64,000 nt of DNA from Streptomyces sp. NBC_01591. Lineage in GTDB: Bacteria; Actinomycetota; Actinomycetes; Streptomycetales; Streptomycetaceae. Made by a program: the position numbers and the translations under genes. The notes beneath the pieces are model-generated. The model ran no database searches and was not told the DNA's origin. It saw only the letters and a program-made list of their open reading frames with translations. Where the stretch lies: NCBI RefSeq assembly GCF_035918155.1, contig NZ_CP109327.1, positions 7,006,001-7,070,000 on the forward strand, read 5' to 3'. Shown in pieces: positions 51,285-59,530 of this stretch (the stretch's first letter is position 1; every line of letters begins with the position of its first letter).

Positions 51285-51511
51285 TTCCTGACCTGCACCG
51301 AATGAAAGGGGGCGCCGCACAGCTCGGCGTGCGTCCCGGACTCCCTGGCCCCTTCGGCACATGGCACGAAGAACCCGACGACGATGCCGAAGCAGCGCTA
51401 GGAGCCGAGGTAACCGGACCTGTACGCCGCCGCGAACTGCACGACCACATCGCCAGCCCGCACCCGGCCGACCAGGGCGGACACGGCCTCGCCCCGGGCC
51501 GCACCAAGTAG
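51281..51511 (+). CDS. Short unrecognised protein
   Basis: 76 residues, Gly/Pro/Asp-rich (GVRPGLPGPFGTWHEEPDDDAEAALGAEVTGPVRRRELHDHIASPHP). Real-gene support is the ATGA coupling to the preceding gene. A stop followed by the hairpin GGGGCG/CGCCCC at 51511-51525 ends the unit. Confidence 0.45.
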   Translation: MIPDLHRMKGGAAQLGVRPGLPGPFGTWHEEPDDDAEAALGAEVTGPVRRRELHDHIASPHPADQGGHGLAPGRTK

Positions 51512-51550
51512 GGGCGGCCCGCCCCACCGCCTTCACGGAGGACCTTCCAG

Positions 51551-51796
51551 ATGGACCACAACGAGTACCTGATGACCGACCAGACCGACCCCAACGCCCA
51601 GGAGAACGTGGACGCGTTTCTCGCCGAACTCGCCACGCTCACGACTAAGTACCGGCTCTCCATCTTGGGATGCGGCTGCTGCGGGAGCCCGGCCCTCCAG
51701 CCTCTCGACCGCGAAGACGGCGTCGGCCTACGTTACGAGCTCCTGACCTACAACCGCGACGCGCAGCGCTACACCACGGACCGTGGTGCCGCGTGA
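51551..51796 (+). CDS. Short protein with CGCCG cluster
   Basis: 81 residues. QENVDAFLAELATLTTKYRLSILGCGCCGSPAL is followed by RYELLTYNRDAQRY. The helix plus GCGCCGSP is seen in other actinophage small proteins. GAGGACCTTCCAG upstream of the ATG. Confidence 0.55.
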   Translation: MDHNEYLMTDQTDPNAQENVDAFLAELATLTTKYRLSILGCGCCGSPALQPLDREDGVGLRYELLTYNRDAQRYTTDRGAA

Positions 51797-52218
51797 GCGC
51801 CACAGATTTCTACAGGCCTGGCCACATCTACACCGACCGCGATTTCCCCCAGGCCGAGTGGAGGTTCCGCTGCGATGTCGTAAATGCGGACCCGGGAGGC
51901 GAGGGGCCCGCTGCGCTCGGGTGGCGGTTCTTCGGCGGCGAATGGGAGCCCTACGCCTACTACAAGGACGACTGGGACGCGGCGCACTCCTTGGGTCGCG
52001 CCCTGGTCGAGCACGCCAACGAGAGCGGTGCCCTTCACCGCCAGGGCGTGTACAGCGAATCCCACACGCACTGGACATGGCACTGCCCCGCCTGCGACTA
52101 CCAGACGCCGTTCTTCATGGAGGACGAGGTGAGCGCCCGGGCGAGCTTCGATAAGCACCTGGACGGCTGTAACGCGGCGCAGGGCCTGTTCAGCGAAGCC
52201 CCGGGGGACACCCGATGA
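51793..52218 (+). CDS. Early protein, paralogue of the 47621 protein, with zinc site
   Basis: 141 residues from GTG 51793. FYRPGHIYTDRDFPQAEWRFRCDVVNADP and GPAALGWRFFGGEWEPYAYYKDD match the FxPGHxY domain of 47621; the C-terminus WHCPACDYQTPFFMEDEVSARASFDKHLDGC is a C2HC-like zinc finger. Coupled to the preceding gene. Confidence 0.6.
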   Translation: MSATDFYRPGHIYTDRDFPQAEWRFRCDVVNADPGGEGPAALGWRFFGGEWEPYAYYKDDWDAAHSLGRALVEHANESGALHRQGVYSESHTHWTWHCPACDYQTPFFMEDEVSARASFDKHLDGCNAAQGLFSEAPGDTR

Positions 52219-52307
52219 CAGCCAGTGAGGTAAACGTGTCACTGCTGCTCGCCGCAGGCTGCGCCGGACGCCGGGACACCCACCTGAATCAGGAAGGACA
52301 GCACAAC

Positions 52308-53084
52308 GTGATCCGCACCATCGACCTCGCCGCCCTCAACACGGCGACAAAGTACCCGTCAATCCCCACCTACCACGCACTCGACCCGAAGAACGGTGGC
52401 CTCATCGAGGAAGCTGCCGCCGCCTTCAACGGCGACGTGTACCTCACCGAAAAGGTCGACGGTACCAACGGCCGGATCGTCAGCTTCCCAGGCGGTGACT
52501 ACATCCTCGGCAGCCGCGAGGAACTCCTCTACGCCCGCGGCGATTTGATCGGGAACCCTGCCCTCGGTATTGCCGACGCCCTGCGTCCCCTCGCCGACCG
52601 CGTTACCCCGCCTACCAGCGGTATCCGGGTCCTGTACCTGGAGGTGTACGGCGGCAAGGTCACCGCGGCCAGCCGCGAATACACCAGTAACCGCACCGTC
52701 GGGTACCGCCTGTTCGACACGGCCGACGTCCCACTCGATGTCCTGGAGTGGCCGCGCGCCCAGATCTCCGGCTGGCGCGAGGACGGCGGGCAACGGTTCC
52801 TCTCCGAGTACGAACTGACCCAGTTCGCCAAGGCCGAAGACATCGACTTGGTCCCGCGGCTGGCCACTGTGGACGCGGGTGACGTGCCGACTGGTATTGC
52901 TGAGATGCAGACGTTCCTCGTCGATCACCTGCCGACGACCCGCGTGGCCCTGGACGAGGGCGCGGGCGGCCATCCTGAGGGCATCGTGCTCCGCAGCGCC
53001 GACCGCTCGGTGATCGCCAAGGCCCGGTTCCAGGACTACCGGCGCACCCTCAAACGCCGCACCCAGCCCGCGCGTAGCTGCTGA
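52308..53084 (+). CDS. RNA ligase (T4 Rnl2-like nucleotidyltransferase)
   Basis: 258 residues from GTG 52308, ribosome site GGAAGGACAGC. The adenylation motif I is YLTEKVDGTNGRIVS (Lys nucleophile, K-x-D-G), motif Ia/III are in ILGSREELLYARGD and VLYLEVYGGKV, motif IV is GGHPEGIVLR and motif V KARFQDYRR. All five nucleotidyltransferase motifs are present. It would seal nicked RNA, perhaps tRNA cut by host defence nucleases (inference). An ATG at 52215 overlaps the previous stop and stays in frame, so the true N-terminus might be 31 residues longer. Confidence 0.85.
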   Translation: MIRTIDLAALNTATKYPSIPTYHALDPKNGGLIEEAAAAFNGDVYLTEKVDGTNGRIVSFPGGDYILGSREELLYARGDLIGNPALGIADALRPLADRVTPPTSGIRVLYLEVYGGKVTAASREYTSNRTVGYRLFDTADVPLDVLEWPRAQISGWREDGGQRFLSEYELTQFAKAEDIDLVPRLATVDAGDVPTGIAEMQTFLVDHLPTTRVALDEGAGGHPEGIVLRSADRSVIAKARFQDYRRTLKRRTQPARSC

Positions 53085-53197
53085 CGCTTTCGCACCCGGC
53101 CGCAGCCGGGCCCTGGTCCGAGGACACGCTCAGGCGAGTCGGCATCGTCCGCTGACACCCATCGTCTGCGAGCCCGGCGACCCCCACCCACCCACCC

Positions 53198-53222
53198 GGG
53201 CCCGGCCACACCGGCCGGGCCC
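53198..53222 (+). terminator. Terminator after the RNA ligase
   Basis: GGGCCCGGCC (53198-53207) with GGCCGGGCCC (53213-53222), 10 perfect pairs and a five-base loop. Confidence 0.65.
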
Positions 53223-53240
53223 CACCTTCCCGAGGCCCCA

Positions 53241-53912
53241 GTGAGCATCTACAGCACCCTGCCCGGCATCTCCGGCCAGGACCCCGAAGGCGCGCCGTGG
53301 ATCTACCGCGGCTCGCACATCCCGCCGGCCAACACTGACCCGCGCGGCGGGAGCGTCACGCTCGCCGAGATCCCCTCACACATCACCCGCGACGGACACG
53401 ACGACCAGGACGAGGACGGCCTACCGTGGCCGTGGCTCCGCCTCGCCCTCGAGGACCTCCCCGCCGAAACGCCTGCGGTACTCATCAATCCTGATCAGGC
53501 CCGGCGCCTGGCCGACTCCCTGACTCACTGGGCCTGCTGGGCCGACGGCCTTGTCTACACCGCCAAGGAGCGAGAGGGGCCGGTAAGGATCTGCGCTGCG
53601 CGCGGCACGCAGGAGGACGGTCGGCGGACCAGTCTGTGCGTTCTGCGCCAGCGTCATCGGGGCCGGATCCACCGGGGCGGGGATGGTGTCCAGTGGCCAA
53701 TCTCGGCCGAGGCGACCGACCAGCCGGACAGCACCGGCGAGACCAGCACCGGCTGCGCCCTGCCACCCCGAACGCCTGGCGGACTCGGGGCGCGGACCTG
53801 CCCGGACACCCCGGACACACGGACAGGAGAAGCGGCGGACACGTCGCCTACCAGGGCGGACGCCGTCGGGGCCGCGATCGGCCGCGCCTTCGACCTGCCC
53901 CGCCCCACCTGA
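53241..53912 (+). CDS. Unrecognised protein with degenerate CxLxxGHxGxH motif
   Basis: 223 residues from GTG 53241 (GAGG five bases upstream). DGLPWPWLRLALEDLPAETPAVLINPDQARRLADSLTHWACWADG forms a compact start; CVLRQRHRGRIHRGGDGVQW follows (mini-motif with Gly replaced by Arg). The tail is Pro/Thr-rich. Function unknown. Confidence 0.55.
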   Translation: MSIYSTLPGISGQDPEGAPWIYRGSHIPPANTDPRGGSVTLAEIPSHITRDGHDDQDEDGLPWPWLRLALEDLPAETPAVLINPDQARRLADSLTHWACWADGLVYTAKEREGPVRICAARGTQEDGRRTSLCVLRQRHRGRIHRGGDGVQWPISAEATDQPDSTGETSTGCALPPRTPGGLGARTCPDTPDTRTGEAADTSPTRADAVGAAIGRAFDLPRPT

Positions 53913-54007
53913 TCACGGGTAGCCGCGGCGCTCCACGCCCGTGGGACAGCGCCCCTACCGCCCGCCCCTTTGAGCCCATGGGGCGGGGCGTCCCCATGCC
54001 CGCAGCC

Positions 54008-54229
54008 TCACGGCGCCGGCGCGCTCCACACGTCCGGCCCACCGCCGCGCCACTCGACCAGCTCGGACCGTGCGACGTCCTCCTCGTCCAGCCCCTCCAG
54101 GCCGGCCCGGCGCAGGAACTCGACCAGGTCCCCCAGGCCGTACGCCAGCCCCAGGATCTGTCCGTCCACCCGTACCCGGCGCCCGCCCGTCGGGCTCGGC
54201 GGGGACACGATCACGCGCAGGGCAGCCAT
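54008..54229 (-). CDS. Small leftward protein
   Basis: 73 residues: MAALRVIVSPPSPTGGRRVRVDGQILGLAYGLGDLVEFLRRAGLEGLDEEDVARSELVEWRGGGPDVW. The pattern of a short strand then LG.A.GL.DL.EFLRRAGL.G.DEEDVA.S.L.EW.G is recurrent in Streptomyces integrative elements; function unknown. ATG at 54229 follows GGAGGGTGG. First of a group of leftward small genes. Confidence 0.6.
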   Translation of the reverse strand: MAALRVIVSPPSPTGGRRVRVDGQILGLAYGLGDLVEFLRRAGLEGLDEEDVARSELVEWRGGGPDVWSAPAP

Positions 54230-54405
54230 GCCACCACCCTCCATCGCCCCTTGTTCGGACGCACCCGGACACGGTCCGTTCAGCGCCCCGCTGAGCACGG
54301 CTGGACGTGTCCGGATGCTTTTGGACGTTTTTGGACGCTGCTGGACAGCAGGAGGCCCCCCGCCGTCGCAACGGCAGGGGGCCAGGAGACAGTGCCCCGG
54401 GATGG

Positions 54406-54546
54406 TCAGCGGCGAACGTCCCCGCCGCGCTGCCCGGACCGGGCATCGATCCGTGCGATCTCCACCCGCGCCTTCGCGATCACCGCAGCGAGCGCGACGA
54501 CACACACGCTTCCGATCGCGATGACCAGCCCGGCAGTTCCGCTCAT
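54406..54546 (-). CDS. Short membrane-anchored protein
   Basis: 46 residues with one helix near the N-terminus (GLVIAIGSVCVVALAAVIAKARVEIARIDA) and a basic tail. ATG 54546 follows GGAAGGACCGAACC. Too small to classify; strong ribosome site and clean spacing support it. Confidence 0.5.
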   Translation of the reverse strand: MSGTAGLVIAIGSVCVVALAAVIAKARVEIARIDARSGQRGGDVRR

Positions 54547-54597
54547 GGTTCGGTCCTTCCACTCTTCGGTGGCCCGGCCCAGAACCAGCGGCGATGC

Positions 54598-54852
54598 TCA
54601 GGCTACGGCGGTTGCCCCGGCTCCTGGCCCGCACCATCCGACATCCCGCACCTCAAGCCCGTCCGCGAACGCGGCCACCGTCACCCAGCAACGGGAACCG
54701 AATACGTCGACCGCCTCCTCGCCACCCGCGGCCGGCCACGATGACCGGTCCCGCGCGACTTCGTCGATCACACCCTGGACCTCGCCCCGAGCCTGGTCGT
54801 CGGGCAGTTCGGCCAGGGCCTCGACGGCCAGCCACTCCAGCGCAACGTGCAT
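54598..54852 (-). CDS. Small leftward protein
   Basis: 84 residues: MHVALEWLAVEALAELPDDQARGEVQGVIDEVARDRSSWP, then WVTVAAFADGLEVRDVGWCG. ATG at 54852 follows GGGAGTGCTG. Related to anonymous proteins of plasmids and prophages; function unknown. Confidence 0.55.
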   Translation of the reverse strand: MHVALEWLAVEALAELPDDQARGEVQGVIDEVARDRSSWPAAGGEEAVDVFGSRCWVTVAAFADGLEVRDVGWCGPGAGATAVA

Positions 54853-54933
54853 CAGCACTCCCTGGGTTCGACGGGCCTTAACCGTACGCACTGCCGCCCT
54901 CACTCCACTCGACCTGTGGATAACCCCGGGCTG

Positions 54934-55413
54934 CTACTGCTGCTGCGCGCTTGCGGTCCGGTCCACCTGGGATACCCGTACGGACCGAATGTCCTTGATC
55001 TTTCCGTTGCGGATCTCCGCGTCCAGTGGAGCGGTGTTCCCCGTGGCCGTCTTGCCCGGCCCCAGCTTGTCCACGGTGATGCCCGTCTGCCCCAGGTGAT
55101 CCCCGTCCTTGTCCAGGAACTCCAGCTCGGCGTAGAGGTCGGCGGCCTCGGCGCCGCTGTTCGTGGCCGAGTAGTGGACGACGTAGGCCTTGGGCCCCCA
55201 CGTCTGGTGGTCCTCGACGCCCGCCTTCACGATCCGGACGTCCTTCGCCGCCGTCCCCGCCTCCGCTGTCGTCGGCTTGTCCGCCGGCTTCTCGGCGGCC
55301 TGCGACGCCGAACCCTTCCCGGCACCAGGTTCCTCACCTCCGGAGCAGCCGGTCAGGACGACCGCGCCGGCGGCGACCGCGACCAGGACATGACGGATCT
55401 GTGTGCGCTTCAT
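54934..55413 (-). CDS. Secreted lipoprotein
   Basis: 159 residues. Signal peptide with lipobox LTGCSGGEE (Cys about residue 23), a Lys/Ala-rich linker, and a mature beta-sandwich-like domain (WGPKAYVVHYSATNSGAEAADLYAELEFLDKDGDHLGQTGITVDKLGPGKTATGNTAPL) that resembles FxLYD-type domains. It is anchored outside the membrane. Phage and plasmid lipoproteins may alter the host surface; that role is inference. Confidence 0.78.
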   Translation of the reverse strand: MKRTQIRHVLVAVAAGAVVLTGCSGGEEPGAGKGSASQAAEKPADKPTTAEAGTAAKDVRIVKAGVEDHQTWGPKAYVVHYSATNSGAEAADLYAELEFLDKDGDHLGQTGITVDKLGPGKTATGNTAPLDAEIRNGKIKDIRSVRVSQVDRTASAQQQ

Positions 55414-55588
55414 GGTGAACCTCGCGTACTGGTGTGTATGGCGTGAATCCCGCACGGTATCGACGCCCACGCAAAAGCGGGCCGGAACTGAGAGATCTGG
55501 CTCCGCGACATACGCACCGTGGTCACTTCCTGGACAACCTGCCATATTCGCCGACGGGCGCCCCACCGCGGGCGCTACGGTCCGGCCC

Positions 55589-55915
55589 GTGCGATACACC
55601 TACCGCTGCGACGCCTGCCGCCTCACCTGGGACACCCACGACGACGCCTGGGCAGCCAAGGCCGACCAGAAGCGACACCGCCGAACCCACAAGGGTGCGA
55701 CGCCAGATGACCAGATCATCGAAAACCCCGGCCCCCTCAACCACCTGAGCGAAGCGGCCTGGGCTGGCCTGGACGTCACGGCCCGGGCGATCATCCGCGG
55801 GCTTCGCTCCAAGGGATTCCGGGAGGCGATGGAATCCGAGTGGTTCCGTCAGGCCGGGATGCTCCTCGGCACCGGGGTCCTGATCCTGATGGTGATCAAC
55901 TGGATCATCCACTGA
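55589..55915 (+). CDS. Zinc-finger protein with C-terminal membrane helix
   Basis: 108 residues from GTG 55589. YRCDACRLTWDTHDDAWAAKADQKRHRRTHKG resembles a C2H2 finger; the C-terminus ends in a membrane helix (AGMLLGTGVLILMVINWIIH). Unusual combination for a bacterial protein; function unknown. Confidence 0.55.
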   Translation: MRYTYRCDACRLTWDTHDDAWAAKADQKRHRRTHKGATPDDQIIENPGPLNHLSEAAWAGLDVTARAIIRGLRSKGFREAMESEWFRQAGMLLGTGVLILMVINWIIH

Positions 55916-55960
55916 CCCCGGCCGCCGTGGACCCGTCGGCACACTGAGCGCGGACAGTAA

Positions 55961-55990
55961 AGCGCCCCACCTCGTCCGAAGTGGGGCGCT
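55961..55990 (+). terminator. Terminator after the zinc-finger/membrane gene
   Basis: AGCGCCCCAC (55961-55970) with GTGGGGCGCT (55981-55990), 10 perfect pairs, 10-base loop. Confidence 0.7.
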
Positions 55991-56240
55991 CTCACAGCCA
56001 GCTCCGCAGCGCGGGCCCGGAGGGCGCACCGAGCGACCCCGCCGGGAACGGACCGCCACTCGCACAACACCCGGCCCAGCCCTTCGCGGGCACTTCACCG
56101 CCGGGGCCGCACCGCGCTCCCGGCGACCAGGCTCCCGGCCCCACGACCACAGCCGGATGCGACACGGCCCGGAGAATGTCCGGAAATTCCACCGCACCAC
56201 GCAGAGGGAAACCCCACATTCCGGCTTAGGGTACGGCGCC

Positions 56241-57437
56241 ATGGACACCACACGCAGAACGATCCTGCGGGGCATGGCGGCGGCGCCGGCCATCGCCACG
56301 GCAGGCGGGTTACTTCTGCCGGAGACGGCAACGGCCGCTTCGGCACAGCCCCCGCTCTACCTGACATACAAGCCGGAAGAGACCGCCGCCTACGTAGCGG
56401 GCATCCGCTGGCTCATCCGCCAGCACGGCAACAGGCGGTACGACGCGAGGTTCATCCCCCTGCCAGTGACCGGCAGTTGGGCGTTTCAACAGGTGCCGGT
56501 GGACGAGGTTCCCGGCTGGCCGTCCAAAACGCCCCACCCCGTCCGCGCCTATGGCTGGTCCCCGAACGACCCCGACGCCAACATCAAGTCCAGAGGCTGG
56601 TGGCCCCAGGGCGTCACGACCTACTACGACGCGACCGGCCTGGACGGTACGCGCATGATGGTCTCCTGGTACAACAAAGACAATGACAAGGGCGCGCGCG
56701 TAGCCCTAATCGACCGCAACGAAAGCAACCCGCGATACCACTACATCAAGTTGGTGAAAGCCAAGCGGGTCGGCGGTGGTGCCTACACCGCGGAACCGAT
56801 CGAGGGTCTGCACGCGGGCGGCCTGGCGTGGTACGGGAACCGGCTCTACGTCACGGACAGCGAGCAAAAGGCGCTCCTGGTGTTCAACACCGACGACATC
56901 TTCCGGACTGGCGACCCGCAAGCCCCGTACTCGATGCCCCTGAGCCGCACCTACCGTGCGAACAAATACACCCGGACCCAGCTCAGATTCTCCCAGGTGT
57001 CTGTGGACCGCACCTCCCTCGCATCACCGTTCCGGCGGACCACCCTCATCGTGAGCGGGTGGAAGAAGGACGACAAGCCGCAGATCATCGGCCGGTGGAG
57101 CTTCGCCTACAACAGCGGATCCCTCCTGCTGGACACCGGCACGACCGCCAGATCGGCAGACGTCTACAAGATTCACCGGGGAAGCGGCCTGCCCAACGGT
57201 TTCGGCATCCAGGGAGCGGTCACCGTCGACAACACCATGTACCTCTCCGTCAGTAGAGGTAAGAAGCCGGGGGCCTTCGGCGCCGCACCACTCCGGCAGA
57301 ACGGCGAGGGGAAGGCCGTAGAGAAGTGGCGGGTACCCCGCGGACCAGAAGACCTCAGCTACGACGGCCGGAATAGATGGATGTGGGGCCTCGGCGAGTA
57401 CGTGGGATACCGCAACGTCTACGCGATGCGCGTGTGA
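56241..57437 (+). CDS. Tat-exported protein with TTA codon
   Basis: 398 residues. The Tat signal is DTTRRTILRGMAAAPAIATAGG. The mature protein has beta-propeller-like repeats (HAGGLAWYGNRLYVTDSEQKALLVFNTDDIFRTG, LASPFRRTTLIVSGWKKDDKPQIIGRW, GIQGAVTVDNTMYLSVSRGK, EDLSYDGRNRWMWGLGEYVGYRNVYAMRV). Codon 24 is TTA (56310-56312), making bldA dependence likely. No family with known function recognised. ATG 56241; the preceding AGGGTACGG is only a weak ribosome site. Confidence 0.72.
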   Translation: MDTTRRTILRGMAAAPAIATAGGLLLPETATAASAQPPLYLTYKPEETAAYVAGIRWLIRQHGNRRYDARFIPLPVTGSWAFQQVPVDEVPGWPSKTPHPVRAYGWSPNDPDANIKSRGWWPQGVTTYYDATGLDGTRMMVSWYNKDNDKGARVALIDRNESNPRYHYIKLVKAKRVGGGAYTAEPIEGLHAGGLAWYGNRLYVTDSEQKALLVFNTDDIFRTGDPQAPYSMPLSRTYRANKYTRTQLRFSQVSVDRTSLASPFRRTTLIVSGWKKDDKPQIIGRWSFAYNSGSLLLDTGTTARSADVYKIHRGSGLPNGFGIQGAVTVDNTMYLSVSRGKKPGAFGAAPLRQNGEGKAVEKWRVPRGPEDLSYDGRNRWMWGLGEYVGYRNVYAMRV

Positions 57438-57612
57438 TACCCCGGCCTGGCTTTTCTCGCCAGAGCGCAGGGTGGTCGGGCAGTGGGGGCATGACGGCGG
57501 CCGATACACCACGTGGTCCTCCTGTATGGGGTCCTGGTCAGGGTGGTTCGGTCACTGGGGACGTGCTGTGCTGACCCGCTGAGGCCACCCGTTCGGGGAC
57601 CTGGAGCCGGGT

Positions 57613-57653
57613 CCCGCCCGCGGCCGATCGGCGTGATGGCAGCCGCGGGCGGG
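57613..57653 (-). terminator. Terminator of the first small-gene cassette
   Basis: CCCGCCCGCGGC (57613-57624) with GCCGCGGGCGGG (57642-57653), 12 perfect pairs, three bases after the stop of the leftward gene at 57656. Confidence 0.65.
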
Positions 57654-57655
57654 AG

Positions 57656-57814
57656 TCAGTTGCGCCACGTAGTCCCAGGCCGGTCCCACGACGGGCGGGT
57701 GTACGGGGTGTAGTGGTCACCCTGGTGCCCTGGCTCCCGCGTACACCGGGCATGCGTCTGCGGGTCTACGTCCCAGCAGTAGCAGGGGATGGAGTCCGTC
57801 GACTCGTCTCTCAC
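57656..57814 (-). CDS. Small CxLxxGHxGxH-type protein (cassette copy 1)
   Basis: 52 residues from GTG 57814: MRDESTDSIPCYCWDVDPQTHARCTREPGHQGDHYTPYTRPSWDRPG. CTREPGHQGDH is a member of the mini-motif. GGAGG lies seven bases upstream and GTGA overlaps the gene before. Copy 2 at 62425 is frameshifted relative to it. Confidence 0.6.
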   Translation of the reverse strand: MRDESTDSIPCYCWDVDPQTHARCTREPGHQGDHYTPYTRPSWDRPGTTWRN

Positions 57815-57954
57815 CGGCGGGCCTCCCGCCAGGCCCGGCCGAGCTGTACCACCGTGGGGCAGTGTCTCCCGGTTCGGCAGGCCGCGCAGATCAGGGTGTG
57901 GCCGAGGAGCGTCTTATACGCGGCGTCCGGCGGAGGGTTCTTCAGGGAGGTCAC
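57811..57954 (-). CDS. Small CxxC protein (cassette copy 1)
   Basis: 47 residues from GTG 57954: VTSLKNPPPDAAYKTLLGHTLICAACRTGRHCPTVVQLGRAWREARR. One CAAC pair plus Cys in GRHCP. Coupled on both sides by GTGA. Copy 2 (62579) differs at only a few residues. Confidence 0.6.
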   Translation of the reverse strand: MTSLKNPPPDAAYKTLLGHTLICAACRTGRHCPTVVQLGRAWREARR

Positions 57955-58151
57955 TGGCGGCCTTTCCAGCACGTGGGGCAGCAACGGGGAAACCAGCGGC
58001 AAGAGGTGCCGTGGGCATCGACGGGGCGCGGCCTGAGGTCGTGCGCCGCCGCGTTGGACAGAGGCGCGGCACACCAGACGCAGTTCGCGCCACGTTGCTG
58101 CGCGTCGGACAGTGATTCGACGGGCGGCAACTCCGCCATGGGCGCGGTCAA
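57951..58151 (-). CDS. Small Cys-rich protein (cassette copy 1)
   Basis: 66 residues from TTG 58151, coupled to the preceding stop by a TTGA overlap. ANCVWCAAPLSNAAAHDLRPRPVDAHGTSCRWFPRCCPTCW has at least four metal-binding Cys. An ATG at 58139 is an alternative start. The copy at 62719 shares ANC.FCAAPLSNAAAHDLRPRPVDAHGTSC exactly in most positions. Confidence 0.6.
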   Translation of the reverse strand: MTAPMAELPPVESLSDAQQRGANCVWCAAPLSNAAAHDLRPRPVDAHGTSCRWFPRCCPTCWKGRQ

Positions 58152-58600
58152 CAGAACGCCCCTGCCGGCAGCCGGAGACCGCCACCAGGACCGAACGCGG
58201 CCCCCAGCGCAGCCGGGTCCGTGAGGTCACCGGAGCCATCGGGTTTCTCCAGCCACCCCCGGCCGTCGATGTACCGCTCGGCCGGCGGGCTCTTCAGCAT
58301 CCACCCCTCGGGCTGGACAGTGAGCCGTCCGAGGTCAGCCAGCAGTTCCTCGGCCCCGCAGGGGACGAGCCACCATGCCAGGTCGGCTGACGGGTAGACA
58401 AGCACAGGGCCGAGCCGGTCCGGCCCTATCCGCTGCATCGCAGCGACAGACCGCATGAGGTCGGCCTCGACGGCCAGCCACAGCCGTCCTGACGGAAGCT
58501 GGGCAAGCTGGTCCTGCGCCCATTCCCGATGAATCTGCACCGGATCCGGAGCGGAGAGAGCCAGCCACTCCGAGCCCGGATTGCGTGTCCGTGGAGCCAT
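58148..58600 (-). CDS. Unrecognised protein before cassette copy 1
   Basis: 150 residues. WLALSAPDPVQIHREWAQDQLAQLPSGRLWLAVEADLMRSVAAMQRIGPDRLGPVLVYPSADLAWWLVPCGAEELLADL, then GWMLKSPPAERYIDGRGWLEKPDGSGDLTDPAALGAAFGPGGG. This is a known anonymous Streptomyces family near DUF5753 regulators. ATG at 58600 has little upstream sequence with a ribosome site, so the transcript may be leaderless. Confidence 0.6.
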   Translation of the reverse strand: MAPRTRNPGSEWLALSAPDPVQIHREWAQDQLAQLPSGRLWLAVEADLMRSVAAMQRIGPDRLGPVLVYPSADLAWWLVPCGAEELLADLGRLTVQPEGWMLKSPPAERYIDGRGWLEKPDGSGDLTDPAALGAAFGPGGGLRLPAGAFC

Positions 58601-58687
58601 GACCAGCACCGTAGAGACAGTGACAGCAACCGCGCCCGTCGATTGCGCCGGATTGCGCACGCTGGTCGGCGGATTGGATCCGGTTGC

Positions 58688-59530
58688 TTACATGAGGTCC
58701 AGGGACGCCCTCGCCCGGCCGATCAGGCGATGCGCACGGGGACCGTAGACGGCTGCCCCGTTGAGCCGGTCCCAGACCTTTCGGTACAGGGCCACGTCGT
58801 CGTCTGACTCCAGCTGGAGTTCGGTACTGATGATCTCGACGACGACCCGGCGGTCATCGAAGATCCAGAATCCATGCTTGGGCGTGAGGCTGAGCGACGC
58901 ACCGAGCGGGAGGATTCCGAGCGACACCGTGCTCAGACCGATCAGCCCGGCCAGACGATCGAGCTGCGCCGCCATCACATCCTTGGGACAGACCACGGCA
59001 TGGAGGGCCCCCTCCCAGACGAGCACATTGAAGCTGCGCCCGGACTCGTACAGGACCTCCTGCCGCTTCATCCGGGCGCTCACCGCAGCGTCGGTATCGC
59101 GTGGGCTGCCCATCAGATCGGCGTTGTGGAGCAGCAGGTGGCGCGCGTAGTCCGGTGTTTGGAAGAGTCCTGGGATGACGGTGGCTTCGTAGCCTCTGAC
59201 GGTGGATGTCGCGCGGTACTCGGCAACGTACTTCTCCTGGACACCCCGGTGCCCGGTGGACAGTTGCCTGCGCCAGGAACGTTGCTGCGACTCCAGCCCC
59301 CTGAGGCGACTTTTCAGGTCTGCGGCCTCCGTGCCGGCTCCAGTCGCGGCCGCCCAAGCTTCGAGGTCATCGACCGTGGCGGTCTGCTTACCCGTCTCCA
59401 GCCGGGACACCTTCGAGCGTTGCCAACCAAGCCGCTCGGCAATCCCCTTGCCATTCAGACCAGCCTCGGTGCGCAGCTCACGCAGCCGCGCACCGAGAGC
59501 GACACGTCCGGCCTGGAAGTCCGTACTCAC
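58688..59530 (-). CDS. XRE-family regulator with DUF5753 (Scr1-type) domain
   Basis: 280 residues from GTG 59530, which overlaps the preceding stop. HTH: LGARLRELRTEAGLNGKGIAERLGWQRSKVSRLETGKQTATVDDLEAW. The DUF5753 domain contains RATSTVRGYEATVIPGLFQTPDYARHLLL, RMKRQEVLY and FNVLVWEGALHAVVCPKDVMAAQLDRL, FWIFDDRRVVVEIISTEL. Such proteins pair with DUF6879 or DUF397 genes and regulate development in Streptomyces (WhiJ-type systems). Confidence 0.87.
   Translation of the reverse strand: MSTDFQAGRVALGARLRELRTEAGLNGKGIAERLGWQRSKVSRLETGKQTATVDDLEAWAAATGAGTEAADLKSRLRGLESQQRSWRRQLSTGHRGVQEKYVAEYRATSTVRGYEATVIPGLFQTPDYARHLLLHNADLMGSPRDTDAAVSARMKRQEVLYESGRSFNVLVWEGALHAVVCPKDVMAAQLDRLAGLIGLSTVSLGILPLGASLSLTPKHGFWIFDDRRVVVEIISTELQLESDDDVALYRKVWDRLNGAAVYGPRAHRLIGRARASLDLM

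Noticed and set aside
53636..55099. Long plus-strand frame across the small leftward genes
   Set aside because: It has low-complexity Pro/Arg/Ser sequence and no conserved motif; leftward genes with ribosome sites occupy the same DNA.
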